A stretch of 64,000 nucleotides of DNA from Alentia gelatinosa (Eukaryota; Annelida; Polychaeta; Phyllodocida; Polynoidae): positions 74,349,193 through 74,413,192 of the forward strand of contig OX465579.1 of the NCBI GenBank assembly GCA_950022655.1. The letters run 5' to 3'. This document shows positions 34,866 through 47,579 of the stretch, piece after piece (positions within the stretch are counted from its first letter, which is position 1; every line of letters starts with the position of its first letter). The translations under genes were made by a program, and so were the position numbers. The notes under the pieces are model-generated. The model was not told where the DNA came from. It saw only the letters and a list, made by a program, of their open reading frames with translations, and made no database searches.

Positions 34866-37075
34866 GGATTTTAGCCACTATTAGCTTGCATGTTGCCATG
34901 GCAAGCTACAAGGCTCATCTGTCTGAATCCCCTTACCTGAACTACAGTGTACCCGAGTGCCATGTGCGTGTGATGGGGTCTTCCTTAACCCATGGCACCA
35001 CTATATTGACGCAGGATAAACCCCCACCATACCCCTTCTGAATCTTGTACACAATAGATTAAAGCAGGGATGTACGCAAAATTTCAAAACTATTATAGAA
35101 TGTAAAGATTGTGTTATTATTAGCTACAAATGTACGACTAGCAGAAAGCAATTTAAAGCAGATATTACGAGATTCTATACAAAATCCCAAATCATGGCTG
35201 GTATACTTGAATGATAAAATCAGCTTCTTTCTATCATTTTGAGCAATATAATGACCCACTGGATAAATCGATGTAATAATATATTCAAACGGATTTAAAG
35301 AGGGAAGAACTGCTGTTTTACACTAGATCTTGAATAGTGTTTCATTATTTAAGATAAGATAATAAAACGGTTATTTCAAGCAGTTAGGGCACTGTTCAAT
35401 CTCCGTTACGAAGGTCTTCTACACTCAAAAATGGTGGATTGTATAAACTTGTTTTAACCATCCTCCTTGCAACACTAGTTGGCAACTCCAGATAAGCTGA
35501 AGGTATGCAGAGTACTCGTCACTGCAGGAGTGAGGACATGAATAATTTGCACAATATGGCTGTATTACGAAAGTTGATTTAAATATGGTCATGCAGGAAC
35601 GAAAATAAAATCATTTTCCTATAGTGCCGTTGTGCCTATGTTTACATTAGTTAAAATCAACATATTCCACTAAAGAAGTTATGATGCCACTGATTAAAAA
35701 AACCGGAATTATTTTCATTCATACAATTGATAAATGGTTCTTCCGAATAATCTGAATTCATGTTCGTCTGTTCGGCATAAATAAAGTATGGTAGCAAAAT
35801 CGTATCGAATGCCTTAAAAGTAAAAGACTTTCCCTGGTATAATAAACCTTGAAGTTGAGACGAAATCGCGGAAGAGAAGAGACAGTATCAAGTGACCACC
35901 ACTGGAAATATCTAAAAGACCAGTCATAATGATTCCTGAAAAATGTAAGTTTATAATGTCAGACAATATCTTCAGGCAACGGTCCGCGCCCTATCTGCTA
36001 TCACTTGAAAGTTGTTTCTGATACTAATTGTATTGCATATTTCCTAAAACACAAAACACAATTCAGACCTAGTTCCATCATTGTTATTGTAAAAGGCTTT
36101 CCTAGTGTAAATTAAAGATAGAGTGCCCTTTGGCTAGGTGCGGTGTCAGTACTCACATGGTTGGAATGGTCTCACCTAAATATCGACCGAGATTCAGCCG
36201 TAGAAAATACGAGAAAAACACAACAGAAACAACTAGCAGTCCATCAATCAATGACGGTGCCTGGCCACCCAGGACTAGAATTAGTGTTATGACATATGGA
36301 TCCCAGATATGTAGGAATCATTGAGGATTGAGCGGTGGCATTAGAAAATACCACAGACAATGCAGCAGTGTACCGGAAAGGGTATCAAGTAGAAACGTGT
36401 ATGGAAAGTATTGCATTATGCATTGATTATTAATTTTTTTATCATTCAACGCATTCATTTGTATCCTAATTAATGATGTCTCATTTTGCAATTATTTTGG
36501 GTTACAGCTTGACCTCTTGTATATTGATGTTAAAGCTTGTGGATCTCGCGGCGTATTCTGCAATTGAAGCAGTACGTTTGCCTTTGTTACCGATTTAAAT
36601 GTTCCATAGTCTTCTGAGGTTCGAACCGTCACCGTCTGTCCAGTCCAGAGATCGTATAATTTTGTAGATATATAATATTTATTTCGGAAAATTTCGTACA
36701 TCCTCTACCAGAAATATTGGGCGTGTGCGCACGGTTCGAGCTATTTGGAGGACCCAAACTGCCAGAAGTTTCATGAAATATTGTCGAAGCCTGTCCTCTG
36801 TCAGTTTTCAAAAGGAGGCTGAACGTTCACAGGATACCTTCGCGGGGGGGGGGGGGGTCCCGGGTTCCCGAAACCATGTTATGTAACGAAGCAAATTCCA
36901 GGTTAATAGTTGGTTAAAAGTGAAAATAGATATGAGATTTGTATTCTTAAGCATCGAATTGGTATAACCAGTGACACAAATCAAATATTGAATTTTAAAT
37001 TTTCATAAGAGGGTTGAACACGAGCTATCAGGACAAGAACGGCGCACATTGGCGGGAGAGTTCAGAATTTTCTGG
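34866..37075. other. Non-coding AT-rich stretch with G14 homopolymer
   Basis: No exon is recognised. A run of 14 G lies at 36844-36857, just after GAACGTTCACAGGATACC. Frames at 36130-36324 (+) and 36492-36811 (-) are short and unrecognised. Confidence 0.4.
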
Positions 37076-37080
37076 TTAGA

Positions 37081-37140
37081 TCGGTAGCTCAGTGGAATCG
37101 GCGCTTTAATAACATAACGATCTCATGTAAGACGATCAGT
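37081..37140 (+). repeat. Possible tRNA-like half (A-box), decayed
   Basis: GGTAGCTCAGTGGAATCGGC at 37090-37109 fits a tRNA D-arm/A-box, and the following GCTTTAATAACAT could be a degenerate anticodon arm. No B-box (GGTTCRANTCC) follows and the arms do not pair into a full cloverleaf, so this is at most a tRNA or SINE fragment. Confidence 0.3.
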
Positions 37141-37144
37141 TTTG

Positions 37145-39130
37145 CTTGTGCTTTTTTTGAAGTGGCGTATTATAGAATATGTACATAGTTGACGATCTTC
37201 CACAGATATAGGATTGTTTTTTCTTCTAAACATGTTATTTTAGAATCGAATTTTCTTCTATTTTTCAAAAGGTAGATCTGTACTATTGTATGAGGATACA
37301 AAGGTGGTTCCTGATTATCATAGTTCCCTTTTCAAAGGTTAGTTTTTGAATCCCAATAGACGTCAATCAACGCATCAGGACCAGGAGAAATGAATCGTCC
37401 GGGCCTGGAGATGGCTACCTAATGACGCCTTTGTTAAAACACATTAAGGTATCACAAAATGAAAATTTACATGAATAATCCCAAACGTCACCAATGCCTC
37501 TGACTTTTTATAACACACACATGCTCAAATTGAATTATCTTAAAATATATTCTTTAGTTGAACGCCGATTGCCAAAGTATTACCATTAGAAGGTCATCGA
37601 TGGATAGTACACATGTCATGTAGTTTGATAAGTGGAAAAATATTGATAGTCGAGACATCGGTTCTATAAATAAACGTACAACACATAAGATACTTCTGTG
37701 GCTTTGCTATTTCTTCAACTAATGATAAAATATAGAAAGGGTCTAATTGAATCCACCTGCTGCCTGCATGAAACGTCTTATCTCTTCGTACTAGACGGGA
37801 TGGTATACATGAAGGGGCTGGGGTCATGTGAGTGTGGCGTGGGTAGGGTTATATTTACCTCCCGATCGTTAAGATTGTATAGATATATATAGTAGTGTCT
37901 GTCTCTACAGACATGTTACTGTCTACATATCAATACATTACCCTATCATCTATACAGCGACGCTGCGAAAAGCCGCTGGCGCTTTGGCACAGCTGTGTAC
38001 TGCCAGTGTATAGATAGGATGTAGATACACGTATTATATCCTACTAACTGCGTGATATACTGCATGATATATATAACACAGGTGAATATAACAGCTTGGC
38101 TTGAATAAAAATATATTTTCTATATGTGCGACCACCATACGGTTAAATGTGTTTCTCACGTCTCTCGCGTCTTTTATCACTGGTGTTATATAATAATGGG
38201 TTATCCACCATTTCTATTTTCTATATGGACCCTGCATACTTATATGAAGTACTCGATACGTTATATGCAATCCAGCACCTGTCCACCAATCCACGCATGC
38301 ACACCGGCAAAGCTATGACATTGATACATATCTGCGTCCTATGAACTGACATAACGCAATTTCGTTATCAGCGGGACGGATACATAATAGCGGTGTCATC
38401 TGAGTCGGGAGACACATGGTTGCCCGATAGAAAATGTCGCCGGCCCGCGTCGGGTTACCGCACGATGTGCATATTGTATGTGAACATGAGACTGGGTGCG
38501 TATCACGTGACCTTACTACGATACAGCAGGTCTTCGCGCAAATTGTATGCAATATGGAGTAAACGTCCCATATGGACGGGGAGAGTAGTATGAAATCATC
38601 TATGATGGTCTAACAGTTTAATGATATGAGTCCAATGGCAAACAGATTTAAGGTTTCAATGATTGTATATAACTCACATGAAGACCAAATCTTTAGACGT
38701 TCATTCACTTCTGTTTAAGAGAGCTCTTTTTTTATCACTGAAATGCAATGCATATTTTCTATCCCCTGTCAATGATTAAAAAAAAATCATAGAAAATGAA
38801 AAAGAAAGGGTCAGGGTGACAATGAGGACGAGGTATATCATTGTCATGTCGTGACAAATTCATTATTTATAAGACAAAGAACAAGAATGTGTCTGTGGAG
38901 AACATCCATTGGTCATCTGACTGCATGATAAAATATAGCATTCCTGCTCCAAGACTGCCAATTTCCTACAAATTGTTACAGTAGCATTCTTCCCTCCTCC
39001 CATCTCTGGGTGGTGTGAGTGGGGGGGCTCAAGGAAGGATGTCTATAGGATATACATTAATGCATGGCGGCACAGAGAATGCTTTAAGTGTCTCTCTTTA
39101 ACAGATGATATCCCTATAGTAGCAGGTGAC
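37145..39130. other. Non-coding stretch
   Basis: No exon, element or array is recognised. Frames of 64-79 codons on both strands at 37594-38593 are unremarkable. Confidence 0.35.
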
Positions 39131-39134
39131 CTTT

Positions 39135-39428
39135 TTAGAAGGAAACCCACGAGATGAAAATAGCTTGGTCTGTACTCCACCAAGTTTGATTGCAGAGTAA
39201 TTCACAAAGCGAAGCTGAGTGAATTACTCTGTGGTCAAACGAGGTGGAGTGCGGACCAAGTTATTTTCATCGAGTGGGTTTCTGATTTTATCTTACCCCG
39301 TATAGCATATTTTATTGATAGAATGAATCACCCAATTAGCCACTGAGTATTAAGTACACAAACTTCATGGCCGTGGAGTACGAGTTCCTAATGTTAAGCC
39401 TATGGAGAAAAATATCGGGGTGAGATAA
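39135..39428 (+). mobile_element. Two-module palindromic MITE, copy 2
   Basis: It is collinear with 31512-31810: TTAGAAGGAAAC at the left, hairpin module with GGTCTGTACTCCACCAAG pairing to the GGTGGAGTGCGGACC side, then TTATCTTACCCCG ... CGGGGTGAGATAA. The hairpin centre here is AATTCACAAAGCGAAGCTGA GTGAATT, which is the reverse complement orientation of copy 1. Otherwise the right module (AATGTTAAGCCTATGGAGAA) is nearly identical. No coding capacity. Confidence 0.82.
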
Positions 39429-41480
39429 TGAACTCTACATGACCCCAAGTCCTACTCTTTCCTGTTAATCTATATGTCGATAACATAATACCCGCAGGCA
39501 TCTAACCAATGACATTTTAAACACAATACCATGGAATGTCACATGTTTGCAGTTCCTATGATATTGTCTCGTTCTTTTTCTATATGATAACATTGGAAAA
39601 TTAAATGGCATGTTATTCATATCTAACTCGCACAGAATACAAATGCGAGAATACAAATGTTTTCCTATACCCTCCGTGACACCAAACATCTGAATTTTAC
39701 GTTGCACAATAAGGTAGATTGTGTTGCCACAGTGCTCTATAATAGTATAACACGTGCTCTTGGGTCTGAAAGCTGCAATACATCTTAACGCACTTCTCCC
39801 CGTCTTCGAAGGGTTTCTTGTTGACGTACAGGTGTGTTATTTAAATGTGAGCAGTGTATAACGATCTCCCAGTTCTGCCGCCTCTGCATATTTGCAACCT
39901 TGACAGTGGTATAAATAGTCTGTGTGCAGCATAGAAACAAGCGCTGCTGCCTAGAGGAGTAAAATAATGCCACACTCTCCTGACGTCAGCTCTGGGGCTC
40001 ACAGAGCCTTCCACAATGACTGTCCTCTCACTGGCCTCGTCTCCTCAGACTTGAAATGCAGTGGACCCAGACCGACGCAGTTGGGGTGTCACATCCTATA
40101 TCATCAGAATCGGCCTTGTGTGCCTCTGAATTAAATTCACTTTCTTGGTGCTCCTTGGGAATGTTCCTGAATGTTATCTTAGGAGTATTCTCTATTCAGA
40201 AATCAGACTTTATGTATTATATGTATATGTAAAGATACATGTATATGTATATGTAATCGGTTTCCAGTTTAGAAGACCGATACCAACCTTACCACCAGTT
40301 TTCACAAACCTGGTTCTAGGGGGCTGCTGGGAGTCTATTTAAAGTAGCTGTCTTCCCAAGCCGTTGACTGAGTATGCCATGGAGCCTGGGACAATGCAAA
40401 CTTTCTTTGTACTACTACCATGGAATCCTCCGAAAGTTCAGCTTCCATTGTGGCTGCCCATGGAGTACTTTTGCAGTCAGGCTACCGAGGGCTGGGAGTC
40501 AAACATTTCTGAAATTGTGCGTACAGCCCTTCTTTAATCTACTGTGTATGAGATATAGAGGGGAGTGAGGGTACTTCTTTTTCATAAAATTTCCATATGT
40601 ACTTCATGGATGGCCCCATTTGAATAACCTAAACGAGGAGTAGAGTAGCACAACGGCTGCCCTCTCAGGCATGCTACTGCATATTTGCATGCTTCCCAAT
40701 ATAATTAACTAGCAGTATGTGTATCTAATAATTCAGACTAAGAATAATAAGCATTCTTTCGTAAAGATGACTGCGAGCTCATGTAGTTTGCTATGTTGGT
40801 AGAAGCTGCCACTATAGGAGTGCATAGAATGATATAGTCGCAATACATATAAACAACGACCTGTTAAGTTTTGTTCACGGCCCTTATTTACTTTAATTCA
40901 GATATTTAAAAGAAAGCAGAATCGACGTGCAAGTGCATAAACAAGTGTTGAATGTTCACAGAATTACAAAAGATCATAGCCATTCTGTTCATCAAATAAA
41001 CAGCGACACAGCAGGTAATAACAGAAAATCGGTTTGATTCATATTGCCATTAGATATAACAGCAGAGTATGACTATCATGACCCAGTGGTCGAGTGGCAC
41101 TACCTCCTGTACTATACAATAAAAGTGAGTGGTACTCCATAGGTTTGTCAGCTCCACCTGTTACAGCTGGGTGCCTGCGGGAGGGGTTGTCGGAGGCAAG
41201 GACACGCTCACCCAACGGAACTTAACCTGTATGTGTGCGGAAATGAGGCTGCATGGAGGAATGCCTGATGGGTCGATACAAGCGCTGCGTGCATGGAGTG
41301 TAAACAGGTCCTATGTAAAACAGAGCCTGGCCTAGTGTAAACACAACCGGTATATGAGCACAGTACGGTCACCTGTGGGTGTTTGGGTACAGAATTATGA
41401 CGCCCTTATGAATGTGGTGTTGTTATTGTATTTATCACGTCCGAAGTATATTGTTTACAGACGTGAGGGATATATGATAT
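39429..41480. other. Non-coding stretch with TATA/CRE coincidence
   Basis: TATAAATAG lies at 39910-39918 on the + strand. A full CRE palindrome TGACGTCA follows at 39981-39988, and an ATG at 39967 opens 55 codons (to 40134). No family is recognised for the short frame. A short AT microsatellite (ATACATGTATATGTATATG) is at about 40235. The rest is unremarkable. Confidence 0.3.
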
Positions 41481-41483
41481 TTC

Positions 41484-42060
41484 TCCTATGCTGTAATGGG
41501 TATTGCCTTAGATAACAACCTAACGATTGCAGCTCACATAAAAACTTAAATTAAGCGAGCCTCCCACAAAACATATCTATTATGCCTAATCCGTAAGTAC
41601 TTAACCACACATTAATCGGTGAACATTTACAAAACAAAAATACTCCCCTACCTAGGGTATGGGGATGTTTTTGTACACAATGCCAAGGTCGGGCTCACAA
41701 ATCAACCACAAAAAGTCCTAAACCGCGCAAAACCTTTCAAACGTACCGCGCGATACCAGTACCGCAGTTATACATAAGCAAAGTAAAATTAACTTACTAG
41801 AAGAGAGGAATGAGGTACATCAACTACAGCCTATAAGAGAGGTAGAAGTGATGAACATGTAGAACAACTAGAGTGAAGAACTAGGCAAGGAGCAGCTCCT
41901 ATCCTAAGAACCAAACAATTCCACTTAGAATCATACAGAAGGAGCATAAAATACAAAACAGCCACTCTCTGGAATGGACTAAGCCCTGATATCTAACTAC
42001 TGAGTACGTACAACGACTTGAAGAGTTATACTAAACGAAGCCTGCAAGCCCAGCAATCGA
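41484..42060 (+). mobile_element. Decayed non-LTR retrotransposon (LINE), reverse transcriptase C-terminal end
   Basis: Conceptual translation on the + strand gives successive pieces typical of the C-terminus of LINE ORF2. They are: GIALDNNLT, then IKRASHKTYLLCLIRKYLTT, then VNIYKTKILPYLGYGDVF with QPQKVLNRA (all one frame with two stop codons), then INLLEERNEVHQLQPIRE after a frame change, and finally SIKYKTATLWNGLSPDI. The order and spacing match reverse transcriptases of the CR1/L2/Jockey-like group, where these segments follow the catalytic palm. The catalytic FADD-type motif is not visible, so this is a 5'-truncated, inactive 3' fragment with stops and at least two frameshifts. Confidence 0.8.
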
Positions 42061-43675
42061 AGTATATCTAAGAATTAAATCGACTTTATTAGTGTTGGGG
42101 ATTGACTCCGAACGCCACTCCTCACCGACATCATATAAATGAAGCGACGGCATGATAATTGATGCATGACTATTATCATTGTAAATACTATACCCTATGC
42201 TGCATGTTATGCTGAACTGTCCTTTACAATGTATCATGCATCCGATACTATGACCTGCCTGTATCGCCATAGACAGATTGCGTTCTGTTACTCTTTCCAA
42301 TTGATCACACAAACCATGGCCACTGGGGCCCACCGACAACAAGGTATTCCACACCATAGTGGTGAAATAAAAGTTTTAAAAAAGAGAAGAAAATATTGTT
42401 TACCTTAACAAGCATTACATAACGTACATATAAACAACATTTACACATAGGTACCTTTAGATATAGGGATTCATGCGTGTATGTATTCATGCACGTACAT
42501 ACATAGGCATATTCTACCCATACATATCTATAAACATCTAGAGCCGGCATTTTCTCTCCATCACTACCATTTCATAGATTCAATATAAGCGAGGATATAG
42601 AATTATACCTACACCCACAGCCGCCCAGCAAAGTACTGAAGGGAATCCCCCGGGACATAGCGCTCACATGGCTCACAATGAGCTGCTCTACGGGTCACGC
42701 ACGAGCAGCTCCTGTCAGAGGAGGACAGTGAGTTGCTCCCAATGTTTTAACAATGACCAGTCAGTGTTTATAATCTCGCACACCTGTAATGTATGAAGTA
42801 CTGACACACCCTAGAATAAACCTGTACACTGCCTCAGATCCCATTTCGGGACGATGTCTAAATTCGACAGATCTAGGTAAACTGGACGGGCCTTTATACA
42901 ATATGTTTAAGACCGCCAAATGCATAATGACATTATGCCAACTTCAATCTAGGAGTTTGACTGCTCTCTCCAAACTCGGAAGGAATGGATATTCTTTATT
43001 CTATGTGTTGATTCTCTTTGTTCTAAAGTAATGATCTTCTGTATAAGCATAGACATTTAGAATCTAGTCTGGAATTGTTAACACTGTACAAGGTTTATCA
43101 GTGCACCATAGTGAAATTATTCACCAAGCTTTATTTAAATATCAATCTAAGGTATTTACGTGACCAATTACCAAGTGATGTATCAACTGTCTAATTGGAT
43201 GAAATGATAAATGCCGTAATAACATGACACAGTATATGCATCATAAGATCTATCAGCAGTCATCATACAATTCTGTTAGATGATGTATAAATATAGTACC
43301 TCACCAATGGCCTGCATGTTGAGGTGCATTCTGTATGCAACGACAATTATATGGATGATCGCAAACGCTGGACATATTAAATTTTTCAATTAACACATTG
43401 TGATTTCTAAAAAGAAGTGTATATATACTGCATGCATTATTGTTGAGGTAGATATGAAACCACCACCAAGAATGTGTCAAGGTGACTCCCATGTGTTTCA
43501 TGGATGTCGCTGATTGGTGTCGAGAGCAGACGACCTTTTCACAGTCGTCCTGAGTACATGTACTGAGACTACGTCAGTCGGAGAATTTATACGTATTTTC
43601 CCCTGATGCAAGAGACAGGTAATCAAGAAGGAGAGGTGGTGGGTTAAAGGTGTAAAAGGTAACAATACGTCGAGA
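42061..43675. other. Non-coding stretch
   Basis: No exon is recognised. GAGCTGCTC and GAGCAGCTC words occur at 42681-42712. Frames at 42031-42357 (-), 42166-42408 (+), 42305-42550 (-), 42789-43031 (+) and 43498-43794 (-) have no recognisable domain. Confidence 0.35.
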
Positions 43676-43678
43676 TCA

Positions 43679-44420
43679 AAAGACAATGATGCGGTATACA
43701 CATAGATGAAATTCACTATATAAACAACAAATTTGAAGTTACAAAAAAAGATGTTTTCGACTGTCATTGAGAAAATATTTCTTAAAATATGCAAGTATTC
43801 AGTTAACTTTGGATATTACAACTCATGTCGGCCAAAATATAGTTTAAGTTATAACATCTATAGCCAGGACAGGAATTCCTTTCGACTACATTGAAATGAT
43901 CCTAGTTTGAAGCGGACAACGACAAGTTGGCCAAGTTCCACCGAGAACTATGATTAATAAGCATCAACACGATCCATCATCATTCACTGATTGTTATCCT
44001 ATCACCGTCAGACATTTTACCTTATGTGGGTAGACATATTTGAGATAGACAAAGACAATGATGCGGTATACACATAGATGAAATTCACTATATAAACAAC
44101 AAATTTGAAGTTACAAAAAAAGATGTTTTCGACTGTCATTGAGAAAATATTTCTTAAAATATGCAAGTATTCAGTTAACTTTGGATATTACAACTCATGT
44201 CGGCCAAAATATAGTTTAAGTTATAACATCTATAGCCAGGACAGGAATTCCTTTCGACTACATTGAAATGATCCTAGTTTGAAGCGGACAACGACAAGTT
44301 GGCCAAGTTCCACCGAGAACTATGATTAATAAGCATCAACACGATCCATCATCATTCACTGATTGTTATCCTATCACCGTCAGACATTTTACCTTATGTG
44401 GGTAGACATATTTGAGATAG
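43679..44420 (+). repeat. Perfect tandem duplication of 372 bp
   Basis: Unit one runs 43679-44050 and unit two 44051-44420 (the last two bases differ or are missing). I compared the two copies line by line and found no internal difference: both start AAAGACAATGATGCGGTATA and end GGGTAGACATATTTGAGATAG. The unit holds no open frame of note. Identity means a very recent duplication, active unequal exchange, or an assembly artefact. Confidence 0.95.
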
Positions 44421-44930
44421 TTATACGCATGATTTCACCATCCCTTAAGACTTTCGGTGATGCATATAACCAAGGAGGTGTGAATGTTAGATGAACATAT
44501 AACACAAGCAAACTAATAGACTAGCTGTTTCCAATGCTATGCTAATCGAGCGCTAATGTACACAGTGTTAACATGCCATTGATGGGAAAGGTCATATATC
44601 TCTGTTGGTTTCCTCTGTTACAAACGGATGTGTGGTTGGGGAGAGAATTTTTCTGTACTGCACGCTGTACTTAGGCCCGAGCTACTTTAGGCGGTGACTG
44701 AGAGCCTCTTAGGAACATTAGCCTCGCTCTGGACGCATTCACGTATAGTACCAAGTCCTCCCACGAGAAGGCGTTGTAGCGTAATGGACACCGGGTGTGG
44801 CTGAGGCTCCGGTTGTGAAAGCGGTAGACGTTTACGAGTTTCAACATACGACCTCCTACATTTGAATTACTGGTCGTTAAAGTTGGTGGTTTGGCATTTA
44901 GCTTATTATCCTTATTGACAAATTCTTAGA
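44421..44930. other. Non-coding stretch
   Basis: No exon or element is recognised. The GTTGTAGCGTAATGGACACC phrase at about 44773 looked tRNA-like but has no second half. Confidence 0.35.
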
Positions 44931-44932
44931 GG

Positions 44933-45481
44933 TCAATGGATCATTAACCTGAACCGATTGAATTGGTGTTCTAGTTTAAGATCTAATCTCATTTGTTGAA
45001 CGCAGCTAACGGAATCTCTTAGAAGAAAATATTGGGACATCCCTGCGTACATGTACGTACGCAGTGGGGTGGTGAATAAGATATTCTGTGTTGATCCCTC
45101 CTGAAGTCCAGTTCTTGCGAGATGGAGAGGGCGAGTCCAATATTTAAATATTTTGCCAACAAACTTTATAGATGACCCAATACCAATTACCCTTAACACC
45201 CCAGGGAAGGGTTCAAACAGGTTCTGGTGAACTTTCGCTTTTTCGCTCTTTCGTCGTTTGAGGCTATTTTTATAGTCAATAACTAATTCTTGTTTGAGTA
45301 ACATAATATCAGAGCCAATAACAGCTTGCTGTAAATGGTTCTTGTAATTACGTGCCGGGTTTCTATATTTCTGTGACGTGAAATCATTGACAAAATTCCA
45401 TCGGCATCCTTCATCAGTGCTAGAAACAGAAATGTCTAAAGGTATATCATGAGATAGGTCGTTAGGTCTTGGGATTACTGG
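44933..45481 (-). CDS. Unassigned long open frame (possible exon or TE fragment)
   Basis: The - strand is open for 182 codons between stops (TAA at 45484-45482 and the stop at 44935-44933), long for this AT-rich DNA. An ATG at 45304 leaves 123 codons, but the frame upstream of it also looks protein-like (SSTDEGCRWNFVNDF, then KNHLQQAVIGSD). Downstream segments include LLKQELVIDYKNSLKRRKSE, NLFEPFPGVLRVIGIGSS and FKYWTRPLHLARTGLQEGS. A donor-like CTGC|GTACGT lies after FTTPL. Composition is balanced with charged and hydrophobic blocks. I recognise no family. It could be a large internal exon, part of a transposon protein, or, at this length, still a chance frame. Confidence 0.35.
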   Translation of the reverse strand, partial: PVIPRPNDLSHDIPLDISVSSTDEGCRWNFVNDFTSQKYRNPARNYKNHLQQAVIGSDIMLLKQELVIDYKNSLKRRKSEKAKVHQNLFEPFPGVLRVIGIGSSIKFVGKIFKYWTRPLHLARTGLQEGSTQNILFTTPLRTYMYAGMSQYFLLRDSVSCVQQMRLDLKLEHQFNRFRLMIH

Positions 45482-45484
45482 TTA

Positions 45485-47575
45485 AGCAAGGAGGGTTTCC
45501 ATTAACAACAATCTATCAAGAATTATTTCAGTACAACATAGTACTGTATAACTACTAAATGTCGTCTACATATCAGTCTCAAAACATCGACACCGCTGCT
45601 TGGCCTATATCACACGGCAGGTATGGTACGTGAAAGAAATACGCTGTCAAGTACATGTATATTTTAGTGTGCTTGTTATACAGCATACTAGGACCCTACC
45701 TTCTGGTGATATTTTTTACCGAAACCTTCTGACGTCATATATGCCAGAGACGTTCCAAAGCAACCAATCACGCAGCTCACCGATAAATGTCTTAATGAGC
45801 GAGAGGTTAAGTTGTTGATCAATTCTTTGAGAATTTTAGTTATAAATTTATTGACAGATGTCACACCTGCTCGTATTGAACGGAAACACTGTAAGCATCG
45901 GAAATAGAAACGTGTGTTAAATAAAGGAGCCTGGACAGGATCAAAGTCTAGGCTTTATGAAACAGCTTGCCAAGAGAAGGATGGTAAGTGATGCTGCCAT
46001 ACTGAGATCAAACAGATCACAGTTAATGGTTGGCGCACTAAATATAGTTTTGTTTACACTTTATCCAAAGGAGGTTCACCCCTCAAGGACATTCTGGACA
46101 GACTAAATCCCTTACTCCTATCATCTAAAGACAGATGGCCTCTGCCTAAAAGCTGGCTATCAATTTCGCCAAGGTGAAATATATGGGACCGCCAAGTTAG
46201 TGACTGGTTTTATGACAGCATCTAGAATATGTATGCTTACACTTCCCATTTGAAGGAGAACCGAACTGATTTCTCTTCAGCAAAAAGTGTTGTCATATTA
46301 GTACATTGTAAAATGTCTTTTGTTTATATAAAAAGGCAGTGTAGGAATTTAGTACGGAGTAAGTGTTGAAAGGTGTGATAATATCTATGTAAAAGAAATT
46401 GGATCTGAATAAACTGCTTCAAATACAAAAAAAGAAAAAGTCTTGTGTCAGAAAACCCGAAATTCATTTCTTTTACTACTTTTTGTGACAATGGTATCAA
46501 TAAATCATTGATTCATCAATTGTGAAAAACGTGCATTCAACACAGGCGGTTTTCACCACCTTATGGGAATGAACTTGTCCACAATATTTCATTAATTCAC
46601 AACTTCATAGGTGTTTTAAGTTATTTCTTGGATTTGTGTCAGCTAACAACTAACAAAATGTATAAATCTTTGAGAAAAGCACTTAGGTCATTAACATTAC
46701 AATCTAATATATATGAAGGAAAATACATCAGCTTCTAAATCTCTGCATTCTGAGACTCTATAACGACAGGGAATTGAACTCGGACAAAACCAAAAGGCAA
46801 ACAGTTGCACATTCTCTGTAAATGAACAAAGGGACAGCCATATAGTATGGACTCCACCCGGGATGTGCGGTCAGGGACTCCCTGGCCGTAAACTTCTCAC
46901 CCTGTACACGTTTGAGATACCAGCAATGCCATAAAACAACGGGGCTCAGCCGCCTACCGGCAGCTCCATGAACTGCAGCCTCCCTGAGACCCCCGACCCG
47001 AACGTCACACCGCCGCCAAATGCTTTGTCTCTGGGTTCTCTATTATTGATATATTCGTTCTCTCCTTATTTCCTTGTTATATTGTTATTACTACAGGGTG
47101 ATTCATGTATCTCAATGAAACACAATTGCACTCACCACTTAAACGTTATTGGACAGTTTGAATAAACCGTGCCAAACCTATTGACGATGGCCATGTTAAT
47201 GTCAGTAGTATTATTCATATTATTGGTACTCATACATCTATGTGTGGCAATACTGAAGACATTTAAATAAATATAAGCCTAGCTTATTTGTATATTGTCT
47301 GGATTATTTATGATATATGCATGTACATCTCAAAATCGGCTTCGCCAAACCGCTGACCTTAGCTCCTCAGTGTTACTTCGCATCTCCCGCTACGCCTGGA
47401 ATTATTGAATTACGACTTTCACTTTCACTTTATTATAAACGTCAAGGGTATAATGGCAGATCGTTGTTCCTGACTGTCGAACCATTTCCCTAAAACAAAA
47501 AAGATACACACATGCTCCTGAGACACGCGTCCCGTAAGTCACAGGGCCACCAAACGAAGGTGTGACGTCACACTT
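45485..47575. other. Non-coding stretch with a genomically encoded A-rich tail
   Basis: No exon is recognised. At 46408-46413 AATAAA is followed 8 bases later by an A-rich run (46421-46439), which looks like the 3' end of a retroposed transcript. Its body upstream (about 46030-46400) matches nothing that I recognise. A short GC-richer patch lies at 46930-47030. Confidence 0.35.
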
Positions 47576-47579
47576 TGGG

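Noticed and set aside
34184..34899. Several S/F/P/L-rich - frames
   Set aside because: Direct consequence of a 640-base purine-rich + strand; all phases lack stops for compositional reasons.
44770..44835. tRNA-like start GTTGTAGCGTAATGGACACC
   Set aside because: No B-box and no pairing acceptor or T arm; not a tRNA gene.
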